From Roseomonas indoligenes (lineage in GTDB: Bacteria; Pseudomonadota; Alphaproteobacteria; Acetobacterales; Acetobacteraceae), in assembly GCF_017813365.1 (NCBI RefSeq), contig NZ_JAGIZA010000024.1, positions 1-63,582 of the forward strand: DNA of 63,582 nt. The letters are read 5' to 3'. Below, one piece after another: positions 35,328-43,880 of this stretch. The translations under genes were made by a program, and so were the position numbers. Below the pieces are notes generated by a model that searched no databases, was not told the DNA's origin, and was given only the letters and a program-made list of their open reading frames with translations. The number at the start of each line of letters is the position of its first letter. The stretch's first letter is position 1.

Positions 35328-35948
35328 CTACCGGGCCGGCGGCGCCCCCGGGGCGCCACCCGGCGAGCCGGGCATGCCCGGCATTCCCTGCATCGTCTGG
35401 TAGCCCTGCGGCACCTGGAAATGGGCAGGGTCCTGCGTGCCGTAGCGCACCTCCGTCGCCTCGATCCCGCCCTGCTGGCCGTTCGGGCCCTGGCCCGTGG
35501 CGCGCAGGGTCACGCCGTCTTCCGTCAGGCAGGCCACGCCCTGCCCCTGCGGGCCGGAGGCCGCCCATTCCGTGCAGCCCAGCCCGGCGATGGTCGCGGT
35601 GCCCCGGCGCTCGAACCGCACGCCCTCGGGCACGGACTGGGTCAGCGCGCGCACGGCCTGCGACGGCATGGGCATGAGCATGCGCTGCGCGTCCATCACC
35701 ATCACCGCGGTGCCCGCCTTGCGGTCCACCAGCATCCAGCCCATCCCGCCCGGCGGGTCCACGCGCTGCTTTCCATCGGCCACCGACCAGGCCATGCGGA
35801 AGGGTTCCGGCGGCGCCCCGTTGCCGAGGGCACGGTAGGTCACGGCCACATCGCGCGTGGGCAGGGTGGCGGGCGGCGCGTTCTGGGCCATGGCCGGCAG
35901 GGCGGGCAGGACCAGGGCCGCGATCGCGGCGAGCCTGAGAAGCGGCAT
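35328..35948 (-). CDS. Exported protein of unknown function (paralogue B)
   Basis: About 206 residues from ATG 35948 (GGAGAG upstream). Signal: LLRLAAIAALVLPALPAMAQ. The mature part has TRDVAVTYRALG, VDPPGGMGWMLVDRKAG, GCTEW and VRYGTQDPAHFQVPQGYQ, block by block homologous to paralogue A. A Met/Gly/Pro-rich tail (MPGMPGSPGGAPGAPP) is unique to this copy. Function is unknown. The Met-rich regions (MLMPMPSQ) might bind metal, which is speculation. Confidence 0.75.
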   Translation of the reverse strand: MPLLRLAAIAALVLPALPAMAQNAPPATLPTRDVAVTYRALGNGAPPEPFRMAWSVADGKQRVDPPGGMGWMLVDRKAGTAVMVMDAQRMLMPMPSQAVRALTQSVPEGVRFERRGTATIAGLGCTEWAASGPQGQGVACLTEDGVTLRATGQGPNGQQGGIEATEVRYGTQDPAHFQVPQGYQTMQGMPGMPGSPGGAPGAPPAR

Positions 35949-36085
35949 GCGTTGTCTCTCCATGGCCGCTCTATTGGGGTGCGCGGGCCGCGGCTGCCCA
36001 GGGATCCGCCCTGCACGATTGGGCGAGGAAAGCGCGCCCACCTGCTTGCGGCGCTGCGGCAAAGCATCCACATTCGTGCAAAGCC

Positions 36086-36098
36086 TTGAGAATCAATA
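36086..36098 (+). promoter_or_regulatory. Fur-like box half upstream of the Nramp gene
   Basis: TTGAGAATCAATA, sharing TTGAGAAT with the palindrome at 30198-30218, lies 64-76 bases before the start of the Nramp gene. A Fur/Mur-type regulator is a usual controller of such transporters. The symmetry here is incomplete. Confidence 0.35.
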
Positions 36099-36121
36099 GG
36101 ATACCTGGACAGGTCTCCACC

Positions 36122-36135
36122 TGAACAGCTGTTCA
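36122..36135 (+). repeat. Perfect palindrome in the Nramp promoter
   Basis: TGAACAGCTGTTCA is a perfect 14-base palindrome 27 bases before the start codon of the Nramp gene, so it lies in the 5' leader or around the transcription start. It is a good candidate for a dimeric repressor site; the protein is unknown. Confidence 0.45.
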
Positions 36136-36161
36136 TCCATGCTCTGCAACGAGGAAGAAGG

Positions 36162-37499
36162 ATGTCGATGGCCCGAAACGACCTACCCCTGGCCGGTCGG
36201 ACCGAGGACAGCCTGAGCCTGCCGGAGGTGAACCGCAGCGTTGCCGTCCCGAATGCCGGGTCCTGGCTCCGGCGGCTGATGGCCTTCATCGGGCCGGGCT
36301 ACCTCGTCGCCGTGGGCTACATGGACCCGGGCAACTGGGCCACCGCGCTCGCGGGCGGCTCGGCCTTCGGCTACACGCTGCTCACCGTCGCCCTGCTCTC
36401 CTCCCTCATGGCCATCCTTCTGCAGGCGCTCTGCGCGCGGATCGGGATCGCGACGGGGCACGACCTCGCCCAGCTCTGCCGGGACCGGTTTCCGCGCTGG
36501 GTCGGGATCCCGCTCTGGTTCCTGGCGGAGATCGCGATCTGCGCGACGGACTTGGCGGAGCTGATCGGCACGGCCATCGCGCTGCAGCTGCTGTTCGGCA
36601 TCCCGCTGCTGTTCGGCGTGCTGCTGACGGCGCTGGACGCCTTCCTCATCCTCTGGCTGCAGAACAAGGGCATGCGATGGCTGGAGGCCTTCATCATGGG
36701 GATGATCGCCCTCATCGCCGGGTGCTTCGTGGTGCAGGTGGTGCTGGCGGACCCGGTCTGGGGCGAGGTCCTGCAGGGCTACCTTCCCTCCACCTCGATC
36801 GTGACGAACCAGACGCAGCTCTACATCGCGCTCGGCATCCTCGGCGCCACGGTGATGCCCCACAACCTCTACCTGCACACCGCCGTCATCCAGTCCCGGG
36901 ACATCCGGCGTGACGAGGAGGGGAAGAAGGAGGCGATCCGCTTCGCCACCATCGACAGCACGGTGGCGCTCGGCCTCGCGCTGCTCATCAACTCCTCCAT
37001 CCTCATCCTCGCCGCCGCGGCCTTCCACGCGAACGGCAACACGGAGGTGGCGGAGATCCAGGACGCGCACCAGCTGCTGGCGCCCATCCTCGGCACCGCG
37101 GCGCCCTATCTGTTCGCCATTGCGCTGCTGGCCTGCGGGCTGAACTCCACCGTCACGGCCACGCTCGCGGGGCAGGTGGTGATGGAGGGGTTCCTGCACA
37201 TCCGGCTGAACCCGGTGGTGCGGCGCCTGCTGACGCGGCTGATCGCCATCATCCCCGCCGTGATCGTGACGGCGATCTACGGGGAGAGCGGGACGGCGCA
37301 GATGCTCGTGCTGTCCCAGGTCGTGCTCTCCCTCCAGCTGCCTTTCGCCGTTATCCCGCTGATGCTCTTCGCGGCGGACCGGAAGCGGCTGGGAACGTTG
37401 GTGGCGCCGTCCTGGCAGTTGCTGCTGGGCTGGGCCTCGGCGGCGCTGATCGTGGTGCTGAATGTGAAGCTGCTGGTGGACTTCGTGCTAGGGGATTGA
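36162..37499 (+). CDS. mntH: Nramp-family divalent metal transporter (MntH type)
   Basis: A 445-residue polytopic protein. The first helix carries the metal-binding DPGNW motif ([15 protein letters not shown]). The sixth has [15 protein letters not shown], the family signature. About 11 membrane segments are visible. It imports Mn2+ or Fe2+ with protons. The start is ATG 36162, with AGGAAGAAGG upstream; a second ATG (36168) is two codons in. Promoter elements at 36086-36135 suggest metal-dependent control. Confidence 0.95.
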   Translation: MSMARNDLPLAGRTEDSLSLPEVNRSVAVPNAGSWLRRLMAFIGPGYLVAVGYMDPGNWATALAGGSAFGYTLLTVALLSSLMAILLQALCARIGIATGHDLAQLCRDRFPRWVGIPLWFLAEIAICATDLAELIGTAIALQLLFGIPLLFGVLLTALDAFLILWLQNKGMRWLEAFIMGMIALIAGCFVVQVVLADPVWGEVLQGYLPSTSIVTNQTQLYIALGILGATVMPHNLYLHTAVIQSRDIRRDEEGKKEAIRFATIDSTVALGLALLINSSILILAAAAFHANGNTEVAEIQDAHQLLAPILGTAAPYLFAIALLACGLNSTVTATLAGQVVMEGFLHIRLNPVVRRLLTRLIAIIPAVIVTAIYGESGTAQMLVLSQVVLSLQLPFAVIPLMLFAADRKRLGTLVAPSWQLLLGWASAALIVVLNVKLLVDFVLGD

Positions 37500-37574
37500 G
37501 GCGGCACGGGGGGGCTGGATGGCGCGGCCTCCCCGGGCCAGCATCATCAGGTTCAGCCGAATGAGCGATCCCCG

Positions 37575-38507
37575 ATGCCCATCCCCGTCCTCGTCCTGAT
37601 CGAGTTGCTGCCGGAGCAGCAGAGGCGGCTGCGGGAGTCGGGGTTCGACCTGCACCTCGCCGCCGCGGAGCGGGAGCGGGCGGTGGCCGAGAAGGGCCCC
37701 ATCTTCCGGGCCGTGCTTACCAACGGCTCCACCGGTCTCACCGCCGCCGAGATGGAGCGGATGCCGGCCCTGGAGATGGTCTGCGCCCAGGGGGCGGGGT
37801 TCGAGAGGATCGACGTCGCGGCCGCCCGGGCCCGGGGCCTCACCGTCACCCACGGCCCCGGCACGAATGACAGCTCGGTGGCCGACCACGCCATGGCGCT
37901 GCTGCTGGCGGCCGCGCGGGGGATCGTGCGGGCGGACGCGGCGGTGCGGCGGGGGGAGTGGCCGCGGCTGACACGGCCCGCGGTGTTCGGCAAGCGGCTG
38001 GGGATCCTCGGCCTCGGGCGGATCGGCGCGCAAATCGCGCAACGGGGCGCGGCCGGCTTCGGCATGGCGGTGGGCTACCACGCGCGGCAGCCCCGGGAAG
38101 GGGTGGAGCACGCCTTCTTCGCATCCCCCACCGCGCTGGCGACGTGGTGCGACTTCCTGGTGATCGCCACGCCGGGCGGGCCCGGCACGCGGGGCCTGGT
38201 GGACGCGGCGGTGCTGCAGGCGCTGGGGCCGCAGGGATTCCTGATCAACATCGCCCGCGGAACCGTGGTGGACACGGCGGCGCTGATCCTGGCGCTGCGG
38301 GAGGGCCGCATCGCCGGCGCCGCGCTGGACGTGGTGGAGGGTGAGCCGAAGCTGCCCGAGGGGCTGGCGGAACTGGAGAACGTTACCCTCACCCCGCACG
38401 TGGCCGGTCGCTCGCCGGAGGCGGTGATGGCGACGATCGGGCTGGTAATCGAGAACCTGACCGCCCATTTCGCCGGCCGGCCGGTTCTGACCCCGGTGCC
38501 CGCCTGA
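37575..38507 (+). CDS. 2-hydroxyacid dehydrogenase (GyaR/GhrB-like)
   Basis: A 310-residue NAD(P)-dependent enzyme of the D-isomer 2-hydroxyacid dehydrogenase family. Cofactor-binding site: LGILGLGRIGAQIAQRGAAG. Catalytic region: INIARGTVVDTAALILAL with the Arg, the Glu in VVEGEP, and the His in LTPHVAG. It reduces glyoxylate or hydroxypyruvate or oxidises 2-hydroxyacids. The gene lies just before the DUF2252 gene (11-base gap) and may share its transcript. Confidence 0.9.
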   Translation: MPIPVLVLIELLPEQQRRLRESGFDLHLAAAERERAVAEKGPIFRAVLTNGSTGLTAAEMERMPALEMVCAQGAGFERIDVAAARARGLTVTHGPGTNDSSVADHAMALLLAAARGIVRADAAVRRGEWPRLTRPAVFGKRLGILGLGRIGAQIAQRGAAGFGMAVGYHARQPREGVEHAFFASPTALATWCDFLVIATPGGPGTRGLVDAAVLQALGPQGFLINIARGTVVDTAALILALREGRIAGAALDVVEGEPKLPEGLAELENVTLTPHVAGRSPEAVMATIGLVIENLTAHFAGRPVLTPVPA

Positions 38508-38518
38508 GCGGCCGCGCC

Positions 38519-39652
38519 ATGGACATCCTGGAATCCGCCCGGCGCTACGAGGACGACCTGCGGGCGGAGCTGGGGCCGGAGGTGGTGGAGGAGGGGCTGA
38601 CGGAGAAGCGCCGGAAGATGGGCGGCGACGATCCCTTCCCCTTCCTCCGCGCCACCTACTGGCGCTGGGCGGAGACGGTGCTGGAAGTGGCGCCGGACCT
38701 GGCCTCCGCGCCGGCCGTGCTGGCGGTGGGGGACATCCACCTGGAGAATTTCGGTACCTGGCGCGACGCGGATGGCCGGCTGGTCTGGGGCGTGAACGAC
38801 CACGACGATGTGGCGGTGATGCCTTACGCGCTGGACCTGCTGCGCCTGGCGACGAGCGGGCTGCTGGCAGGCGGCGGGCGCGGTGCCGCCGCGATCGCGC
38901 GGGACCTCCTGGACGGCTACGCCGCCGGGCTGGACCGCCCCGGCCCGGCGGTCCTCGACCGCGACCGCCCCGAGCTCCGCGGGATCGTCATGGTGCCGGA
39001 GGAGCACAGGGCGGAGTTCTGGGAGGGGCTGCGGAGCAAGCGGAAGGCCTTCGAGGCCCGCCCGGCGAGGGCGCGCCCGGGGCTGCCGCCGCGCTACGAG
39101 GCGGCGCTGCGCGCCTCCCTGCCCGCCGGGGCCGGGGCGCCGCGCCTGTGGTACCGCAGCGCCGGGCTGGGCAGCCTCGGCCGCTCCCGCTGGGTGGCGG
39201 AGGCGGAATGGGCGGGGGACCGGGTCATCCGCGAGGCCAAGGGCGTGGTCCCCTCCGCCTGGGGGCGTGTGCACGGGGGCGGGCGCGCTCTGCGCTGCAT
39301 GGAGGTGGCGACCGGGCGCTTCCGCGCGCCCGATCCCTGGTACCGGGTGACCGACGGCATCGCCGTCCGGCGCCTCTCGCCCAACAACCGCAAAATCGGG
39401 GCGGACAAGCTTTTCCTGCCCCCGGCGAAGAAGGGCGCCAAGGGGCCGCTGGGGCGGGACATCCTGCTCGGCACGCCGATGCTGCGGGCCATGGGGGCGG
39501 AACTGGCGGCGATCCACCTCGGCAGCGCGGGGGCGGAGGACGCGATCCGGCGGCACCTGAAGGACCAGCGCGGCAACTGGCTGGCCCGCATGGCGGCCGC
39601 GGCCGCGGCCATGGTGGGCGAGGAGCACCGGCGCTTCCGGGAGGCCCGCTAG
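38519..39652 (+). CDS. DUF2252 family protein
   Basis: A 377-residue protein. It contains FLRATYWRWAETVLEV, then GDIHLENFGTWRDADGR and VNDHDDVAVMPYALDLLRLA, which is the DUF2252 core and resembles the active-site region of aminoglycoside phosphotransferase-like kinases (HLENF, then a DxxD-like DHDD). The C-terminal region also fits the family. Activity is not established. It is cotranscribed with the hydroxyacid dehydrogenase gene and with the importer genes after it (32-base gap). Confidence 0.88.
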   Translation: MDILESARRYEDDLRAELGPEVVEEGLTEKRRKMGGDDPFPFLRATYWRWAETVLEVAPDLASAPAVLAVGDIHLENFGTWRDADGRLVWGVNDHDDVAVMPYALDLLRLATSGLLAGGGRGAAAIARDLLDGYAAGLDRPGPAVLDRDRPELRGIVMVPEEHRAEFWEGLRSKRKAFEARPARARPGLPPRYEAALRASLPAGAGAPRLWYRSAGLGSLGRSRWVAEAEWAGDRVIREAKGVVPSAWGRVHGGGRALRCMEVATGRFRAPDPWYRVTDGIAVRRLSPNNRKIGADKLFLPPAKKGAKGPLGRDILLGTPMLRAMGAELAAIHLGSAGAEDAIRRHLKDQRGNWLARMAAAAAAMVGEEHRRFREAR

Positions 39653-39684
39653 CCCCTGCCGGGGAAGCCCTGCATCATCGGCCC

Positions 39685-41379
39685 ATGCAGACGCCCCCCG
39701 CTGCCTTTCCCCGCCGCGCCGCGGCCATCCTCGTCTCTCTGATGGCCGGCGCTTCCCTTCCGGCCCAGGCCCAGGCCCAGGCCCAGACGCGCGACACGCT
39801 GACGATCGGAATCGCCCAGGCCACCGGCACCTTCCACCCGAACATCGAGAGCATGGCGGCCAAGGCCTATATCCTGGGCTTCGCGCGCCGGCCGCTGACG
39901 GGATACGGGCCGGACTGGAGGCCCGCCTGCTTCGCCTGCGAGGCGGTTCCGACGGTTGAGAACGGCGGCGTGGTGCTGGAGACGATGCCGGACGGGAAGC
40001 CCGGCATGCGCGTGACCTGGCGGCTGCGCGAGGACGGGCGCTGGGGCGATGGCCGCCCCGTGACCGCGGAGGACATGCGCTTCGCCTGGGAGGCGGGACG
40101 CGCCTTCGAGACGGGGTTCGGCGGTGCGGAGTTCTACCGCAGCGCCTATGAGTTTCAGTCCAGCGACCCGCGCACGGTGACGCTGCGCTTCGACAAGGTG
40201 AACTTCGAGGCGGGCAGCGCGGGCGGCTTCGAGCCCCTGCCCGCGCATATCGACCGCGCGATCTGGGAGGCGGACCGGCGCAACTACCGGTCCCGCACCG
40301 CCTACGACACGGACACGGCGAACCCCGGCCTTTACAACGGGCCCTACCGCATCGCCGCCGTGCAGCCTGGCGCGGGGGTGACGCTGGAGCGCAACGCGGC
40401 CTGGGCGGGGCCGGCGCCCGCCTTCCGGCGGATCAATGTGCGCGTGGTGGAGAATTCGGCGGCGCTGGAGGCGCAGCTTCTCGCCGGGCAGGTGGACATG
40501 ATCGCGGGGGAGCTGGGGCTTTCCCTGGACCAGGCGATCGCGCTGGAGAAGCGGGCGCGCGGGCGCTTCCGGTTCGAGTACCGGCCGGGGCTGGTCTGGG
40601 AGCACCTGGACCTGCGGATGGACCAGCCGCCGCTTTCGGACATCCGGGTACGGCAGGCGCTGATGATGGCGATCGACCGCAGTCGGATCGTGGGAAGCCT
40701 TTTCGAGAACCGCCAGCCCGTGGCGGCCACGGCGATACACCCGGACGACCCGATGATCGACCGGTCGCTCGCGCCCTGGCCCTTCGACCTGGCGCGCGCG
40801 GGGGCGCTGCTGGACGAGGCGGGATGGAAGCCGGGGCCGGACGGGATCCGGCGCAACGCAGCGGGCGCGCGACTCTCAGTGGACCTTCAAACCACAGCGG
40901 GGAACCGGTCCCGCGAGACAGTGCTGCAGGTGATCCAGGGCATGTGGCGCGCGGCGGGGGTGGAGGCGCGCATTGCCAACCAGCCGCCGCGCGTGCTGTT
41001 CGGGGAGGCGCTGTCGAAGCGGCAGTTCAGCGGCGCGGTCCTGTTCGCCTGGATCAGCAGCCCGGAGAACGTGCCCCGCTCCACCCTGCACTCCGACGAG
41101 ATCCCGCGGGCGGAGCGGAACTGGTCCGGGCAGAACTACCCGGGCTATTCTAACCCGGAGATGGACGCGCTGCTGGAGGCGCTGCCGCAGGAGCTGGATG
41201 CGGATAAACGGCGCCCGATGTGGGCGCGGTTGCAGGCGATGACCTACAGGGACCTGCCCGCGCTGCCGCTGTGGCATCGGGCGGAGCCGCACGTGCTGCC
41301 GACCTGGCTGGAGGGCGTGCGGCCGACGGGGAACATGTCGCCCTCCTCGCTCTGGGTGACGGACTGGCGGGTGCGCTGA
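39685..41379 (+). CDS. Dipeptide-type ABC transporter binding protein
   Basis: A 564-residue exported protein with a signal ending PAQAQA and a short AQ repeat after it. SBP family 5 features: DTLTIGIAQATGTFHPNIES at the start, WRLREDGRWGDGRPVTAEDM, and SDIRVRQALMMAIDRSRIVG in the second half. It delivers peptides or other ligands to the permeases encoded directly downstream (one-base gap to GTG 41381). The ligand is unknown. Confidence 0.92.
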   Translation: MQTPPAAFPRRAAAILVSLMAGASLPAQAQAQAQTRDTLTIGIAQATGTFHPNIESMAAKAYILGFARRPLTGYGPDWRPACFACEAVPTVENGGVVLETMPDGKPGMRVTWRLREDGRWGDGRPVTAEDMRFAWEAGRAFETGFGGAEFYRSAYEFQSSDPRTVTLRFDKVNFEAGSAGGFEPLPAHIDRAIWEADRRNYRSRTAYDTDTANPGLYNGPYRIAAVQPGAGVTLERNAAWAGPAPAFRRINVRVVENSAALEAQLLAGQVDMIAGELGLSLDQAIALEKRARGRFRFEYRPGLVWEHLDLRMDQPPLSDIRVRQALMMAIDRSRIVGSLFENRQPVAATAIHPDDPMIDRSLAPWPFDLARAGALLDEAGWKPGPDGIRRNAAGARLSVDLQTTAGNRSRETVLQVIQGMWRAAGVEARIANQPPRVLFGEALSKRQFSGAVLFAWISSPENVPRSTLHSDEIPRAERNWSGQNYPGYSNPEMDALLEALPQELDADKRRPMWARLQAMTYRDLPALPLWHRAEPHVLPTWLEGVRPTGNMSPSSLWVTDWRVR

Positions 41380-41380
41380 C

Positions 41381-42319
41381 GTGCTGCGGACGATCGCATG
41401 GCGGGTGCCGCAGATTGTGGCGACGCTCGTGATCCTTTCCCTCGTCGCCTACCTCGCCATCGGGGCCATGCCGGGGGATCCGATCTCGCTCGCCATGATG
41501 GCCGATCCGCGGCTGGGGCCGGAGGACGTGGCGCGGATGCGCGCGCTGCACGGGCTGGACCAGCCCTTGCTGGCGCGGTGGTCGGCCTGGGCGACGGGCG
41601 TGCTGCGCGGGGAGTTCGGCTATTCCCGCCTCTTCGCACGGCCGGCGGCGGAGGTGCTGTGGCCGGCGCTGCGGGGCAGCCTCGTGCTGCTGGGCACGGC
41701 GCTGGCGCTGGCGGCGGGGATCGGCGTGGCGGCCGGGATGCTGGCGGCGCTTCGGCCGCGCTGGCGGGGTGTGGTGGACGCGCTGGCGCTGGTCTCGCAG
41801 GCGGTGCCGGCCTTCTGGCTGGGGATCCTGCTCATCATCCTCTTCGCCGTCACGCTGGGCTGGCTGCCGGCGGGCGGGGTGCCGGATTCCGGCGGCGTGG
41901 CGGAGACGGCGCGCTTCCTCGTGCTGCCGGTGGCGACGCTCGCCATCGCCCACCTCGCGGCCTATGCGCGCCACACGGCGGCGGCGATGGCGGATGTGCT
42001 GCGTGCGCCCTGGATCACCGCGGCCCGCGCGCGCGGGGCACCGGAATCGCGAATCGCGTTCCGCCACGCGCTGCCGAACGCGGCGGTGCCGCTGCTCTCC
42101 CTGCTGGCACTGGATGCGGGCGGGCTCGTCTCCGGCGCGCTGATCACGGAAACGGTCTTCGCGCGGCCGGGCATGGGGAAGCTGCTGACGGATGCGGTGA
42201 TGGGCAGCGACCAGAACCTCGCGCTGCTGGCGCTGCTGCTGGTGGCAGGGGTGACGATGCTCGCCACTCTGGCGGCCGATGTCGCGCAGCGCGCGCTGGA
42301 CCCGAGGCTGGCGGCATGA
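41381..42319 (+). CDS. ABC transporter permease, DppB type
   Basis: A 312-residue membrane protein starting with GTG 41381. Family signatures: AYLAIGAMPGDPISLAMM near the front, and the cytoplasmic ITAARARGAPESRIAFRHAL, which is the EAA-type loop that contacts the ATPase. Six helices are visible. It forms the import channel with the DppC-type protein, whose start overlaps its stop (ATGA). Confidence 0.92.
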   Translation: MLRTIAWRVPQIVATLVILSLVAYLAIGAMPGDPISLAMMADPRLGPEDVARMRALHGLDQPLLARWSAWATGVLRGEFGYSRLFARPAAEVLWPALRGSLVLLGTALALAAGIGVAAGMLAALRPRWRGVVDALALVSQAVPAFWLGILLIILFAVTLGWLPAGGVPDSGGVAETARFLVLPVATLAIAHLAAYARHTAAAMADVLRAPWITAARARGAPESRIAFRHALPNAAVPLLSLLALDAGGLVSGALITETVFARPGMGKLLTDAVMGSDQNLALLALLLVAGVTMLATLAADVAQRALDPRLAA

Positions 42320-43137
42320 CGCGGCTGCGGGCGGGGCTGGCGATCCTGCTGCTGCTGGTCATCGCCGCAGTGGCGGCGCCGGGGGTGGCGGCGTGGCTGG
42401 GGGTGGACCCGGACGTGCCGGACATCCTGGCGCGTCAGGCGCCGCCCTCCGCGGACCACCCGCTAGGCACGGATGAACTGGGGCGGGACATCCTGGTGCG
42501 GCTGCTGGTCGGGGCGCGCGTCTCGCTGGCGGTCGGGGCGGCGGCGGCCGTGGCCTCCACGGTGATCGGACTGGCGGCAGGGCTGCTGGCGGCTTGGCGG
42601 GGGGGATGGGTGGATGCGGTGGTGATGCGGGTGGCGGACGGGCTGCTCGCCCTGCCCGCGCTGCCGCTGCTGGTGCTGCTGGCGGCGCTGGACCCTTCCG
42701 CGATCGGGTTGCCGCGCGGGGATGCCTCGGCCGACGTGGTGCGGATCGTGGCGATCCTCGCTCTGTTCGGCTGGGTCGGCGTCGCGCGGCTGACGCGCGC
42801 GGCGGCGATTTCCGTGCTGGCGCGGGATCATGTGCGCGCGGCGAGGGCCCTGGGCGTGGGCGAAGGGCGGCTGCTGCGGCGGCATGTGGTGCCGGCCCTG
42901 GCGGCGCCGCTGGCGGTGGCGGGATCCCTGGCGGTCGCGGGGGCGATCCTGGCGGAGAGCACCCTGTCCTTCCTCGGCCTGGGCATCCAGCCGCCGGCGG
43001 CATCCTGGGGGAACATGCTGGCGAATGCGCAGGACCTGGTGTTCAGCGCGCCTATGGCGGCGCTGTGGCCGGGGCTGGCCATCGCCCTCGCCGTGGCGGG
43101 GGCGATGCTGGTGGCGGACGGGCTGCGGGAGGGCTGA
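42316..43137 (+). CDS. ABC transporter permease, DppC type
   Basis: A 273-residue membrane protein with HPLGTDELGRDILVRLLVGA near the front and the EAA loop VRAARALGVGEGRLLRRHVV, then LSFLGLGIQPPAASWGNMLA. This is the standard DppC/OppC pattern. It is the last gene of the importer operon; no DppD/DppF ATPase gene follows, and the convergent tetR gene lies directly after it. Confidence 0.92.
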   Translation: MTRLRAGLAILLLLVIAAVAAPGVAAWLGVDPDVPDILARQAPPSADHPLGTDELGRDILVRLLVGARVSLAVGAAAAVASTVIGLAAGLLAAWRGGWVDAVVMRVADGLLALPALPLLVLLAALDPSAIGLPRGDASADVVRIVAILALFGWVGVARLTRAAAISVLARDHVRAARALGVGEGRLLRRHVVPALAAPLAVAGSLAVAGAILAESTLSFLGLGIQPPAASWGNMLANAQDLVFSAPMAALWPGLAIALAVAGAMLVADGLREG

Positions 43138-43146
43138 GGGGCGCGC

Positions 43147-43758
43147 TCAGCCGGGCTCCCGCAGGAGGCCGGAGGCGAGGAGCCGGAAGGCCTCGATGGC
43201 CTTCGCGAGCACGGCGGGCGGATTGTCGGATGCGGCGACCCAAAGCGCGGCGTTCAGCGCCGCGCCGTTGATCAGCCGGGCCGCGGCCTCGACGTCCACC
43301 GGGCGCACCGTCCCCTCCTCGATCAGGGCCTGGATCGTCGCCATCGTCGTCCGCAGGCAGGCGTTCTGCCCTGGCCAGCGGGAGGGATCACCGAGCACGG
43401 CCGGGCCATCCAGGAGCACGATGCGCTGGATCTCCGGCTCCAGCGCCATCTCGATGTAGGAGACGCCCTCCTCGATCAGGCCGAGCCAGAGGGTCTTCGC
43501 GCGGTCCCGGGCCGCGCGCGCGCCTTCCGCCATCTCCGCGTCGATCTCGTCCACCACGGCCCGCAGCAGGCCCTTCTTGTCGCCGAAGTTGTGGTAGAGC
43601 GCGCCCCGCGTCAGGCCGGCCTCCGCCGTCAGGTCGTCCATGGAGGCGGCCGCATAGCCCTTCTCGGCGAAGGCCTTCCTCGCTGCCCGGATGAGCTTGG
43701 CCCGGGTTTCCTCCATCATCCTCGCGCGCAGACCAGTGGCCAAGATCACCCTCGCCAT
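43147..43758 (-). CDS. TetR/AcrR family regulator
   Basis: A 203-residue repressor. The helix-turn-helix is in AASMDDLTAEAGLTRGALYHNFGDKKGLL (shown by MDDLTAEAGLTRGALYHNF). The C-terminal ligand domain resembles TetR_C regulators that control efflux or catabolic genes. It is divergent from ridA, and three repeat operators lie between them, so it probably represses ridA and itself. The start may instead be the ATG pair at 43719/43716 (GAGG upstream), because the first ATG abuts the outer operator. Confidence 0.9.
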   Translation of the reverse strand: MARVILATGLRARMMEETRAKLIRAARKAFAEKGYAAASMDDLTAEAGLTRGALYHNFGDKKGLLRAVVDEIDAEMAEGARAARDRAKTLWLGLIEEGVSYIEMALEPEIQRIVLLDGPAVLGDPSRWPGQNACLRTTMATIQALIEEGTVRPVDVEAAARLINGAALNAALWVAASDNPPAVLAKAIEAFRLLASGLLREPG

Positions 43759-43760
43759 TC

Positions 43761-43777
43761 ACATGCATTGCGTATGC
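43761..43777. promoter_or_regulatory. Operator-like repeat 1 (degenerate)
   Basis: ACATGCA-TTG-CGTATGC, a degenerate version of the repeat at 43784-43800, abutting the start of the tetR gene. The right arm matches the common CGTATG(T/C); the left arm differs at three positions. Confidence 0.4.
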
Positions 43778-43780
43778 GGG

Positions 43781-43809
43781 TTGACATACGCGTCGTATGT
43801 CCCGAATTA
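43781..43809 (+). promoter_or_regulatory. Probable ridA promoter
   Basis: A perfect TTGACA -35 box (43781-43786), then 17 bases to GAATTA (43804-43809), which is a poor -10. The -35 overlaps the strongest operator, as expected for repression. Transcription would start about 65 bases upstream of the ridA gene. Confidence 0.5.
43784..43800. promoter_or_regulatory. Operator-like repeat 2 (perfect)
   Basis: ACATACG-CGT-CGTATGT, a perfect 7+3+7 inverted repeat overlapping the -35 box of the ridA promoter and lying between tetR and ridA. It is the best candidate binding site for the TetR-type protein. Confidence 0.7.
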
Positions 43810-43812
43810 GTC

Positions 43813-43829
43813 ACATACGGGGCGTATAT
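43813..43829. promoter_or_regulatory. Operator-like repeat 3
   Basis: ACATACG-GGG-CGTATAT, an inverted repeat differing from the perfect copy by one base in the arms. It is centred 29 bases downstream of it (centre to centre), near the expected transcription start of ridA. Confidence 0.65.
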
Positions 43830-43880
43830 GGATCGTCCCCGCGGCCGGCGCAAACCCCGGCCTCGCGGAACAGGAGAGAC

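Noticed and set aside
36122-36135. TGAACAGCTGTTCA as a LexA (SOS) box.
   Set aside because: The GAAC-N4-GTTC form fits the Gram-positive LexA box, whereas alphaproteobacterial LexA sites are GTTC-N7-GTTC direct repeats; the gene is a metal transporter.
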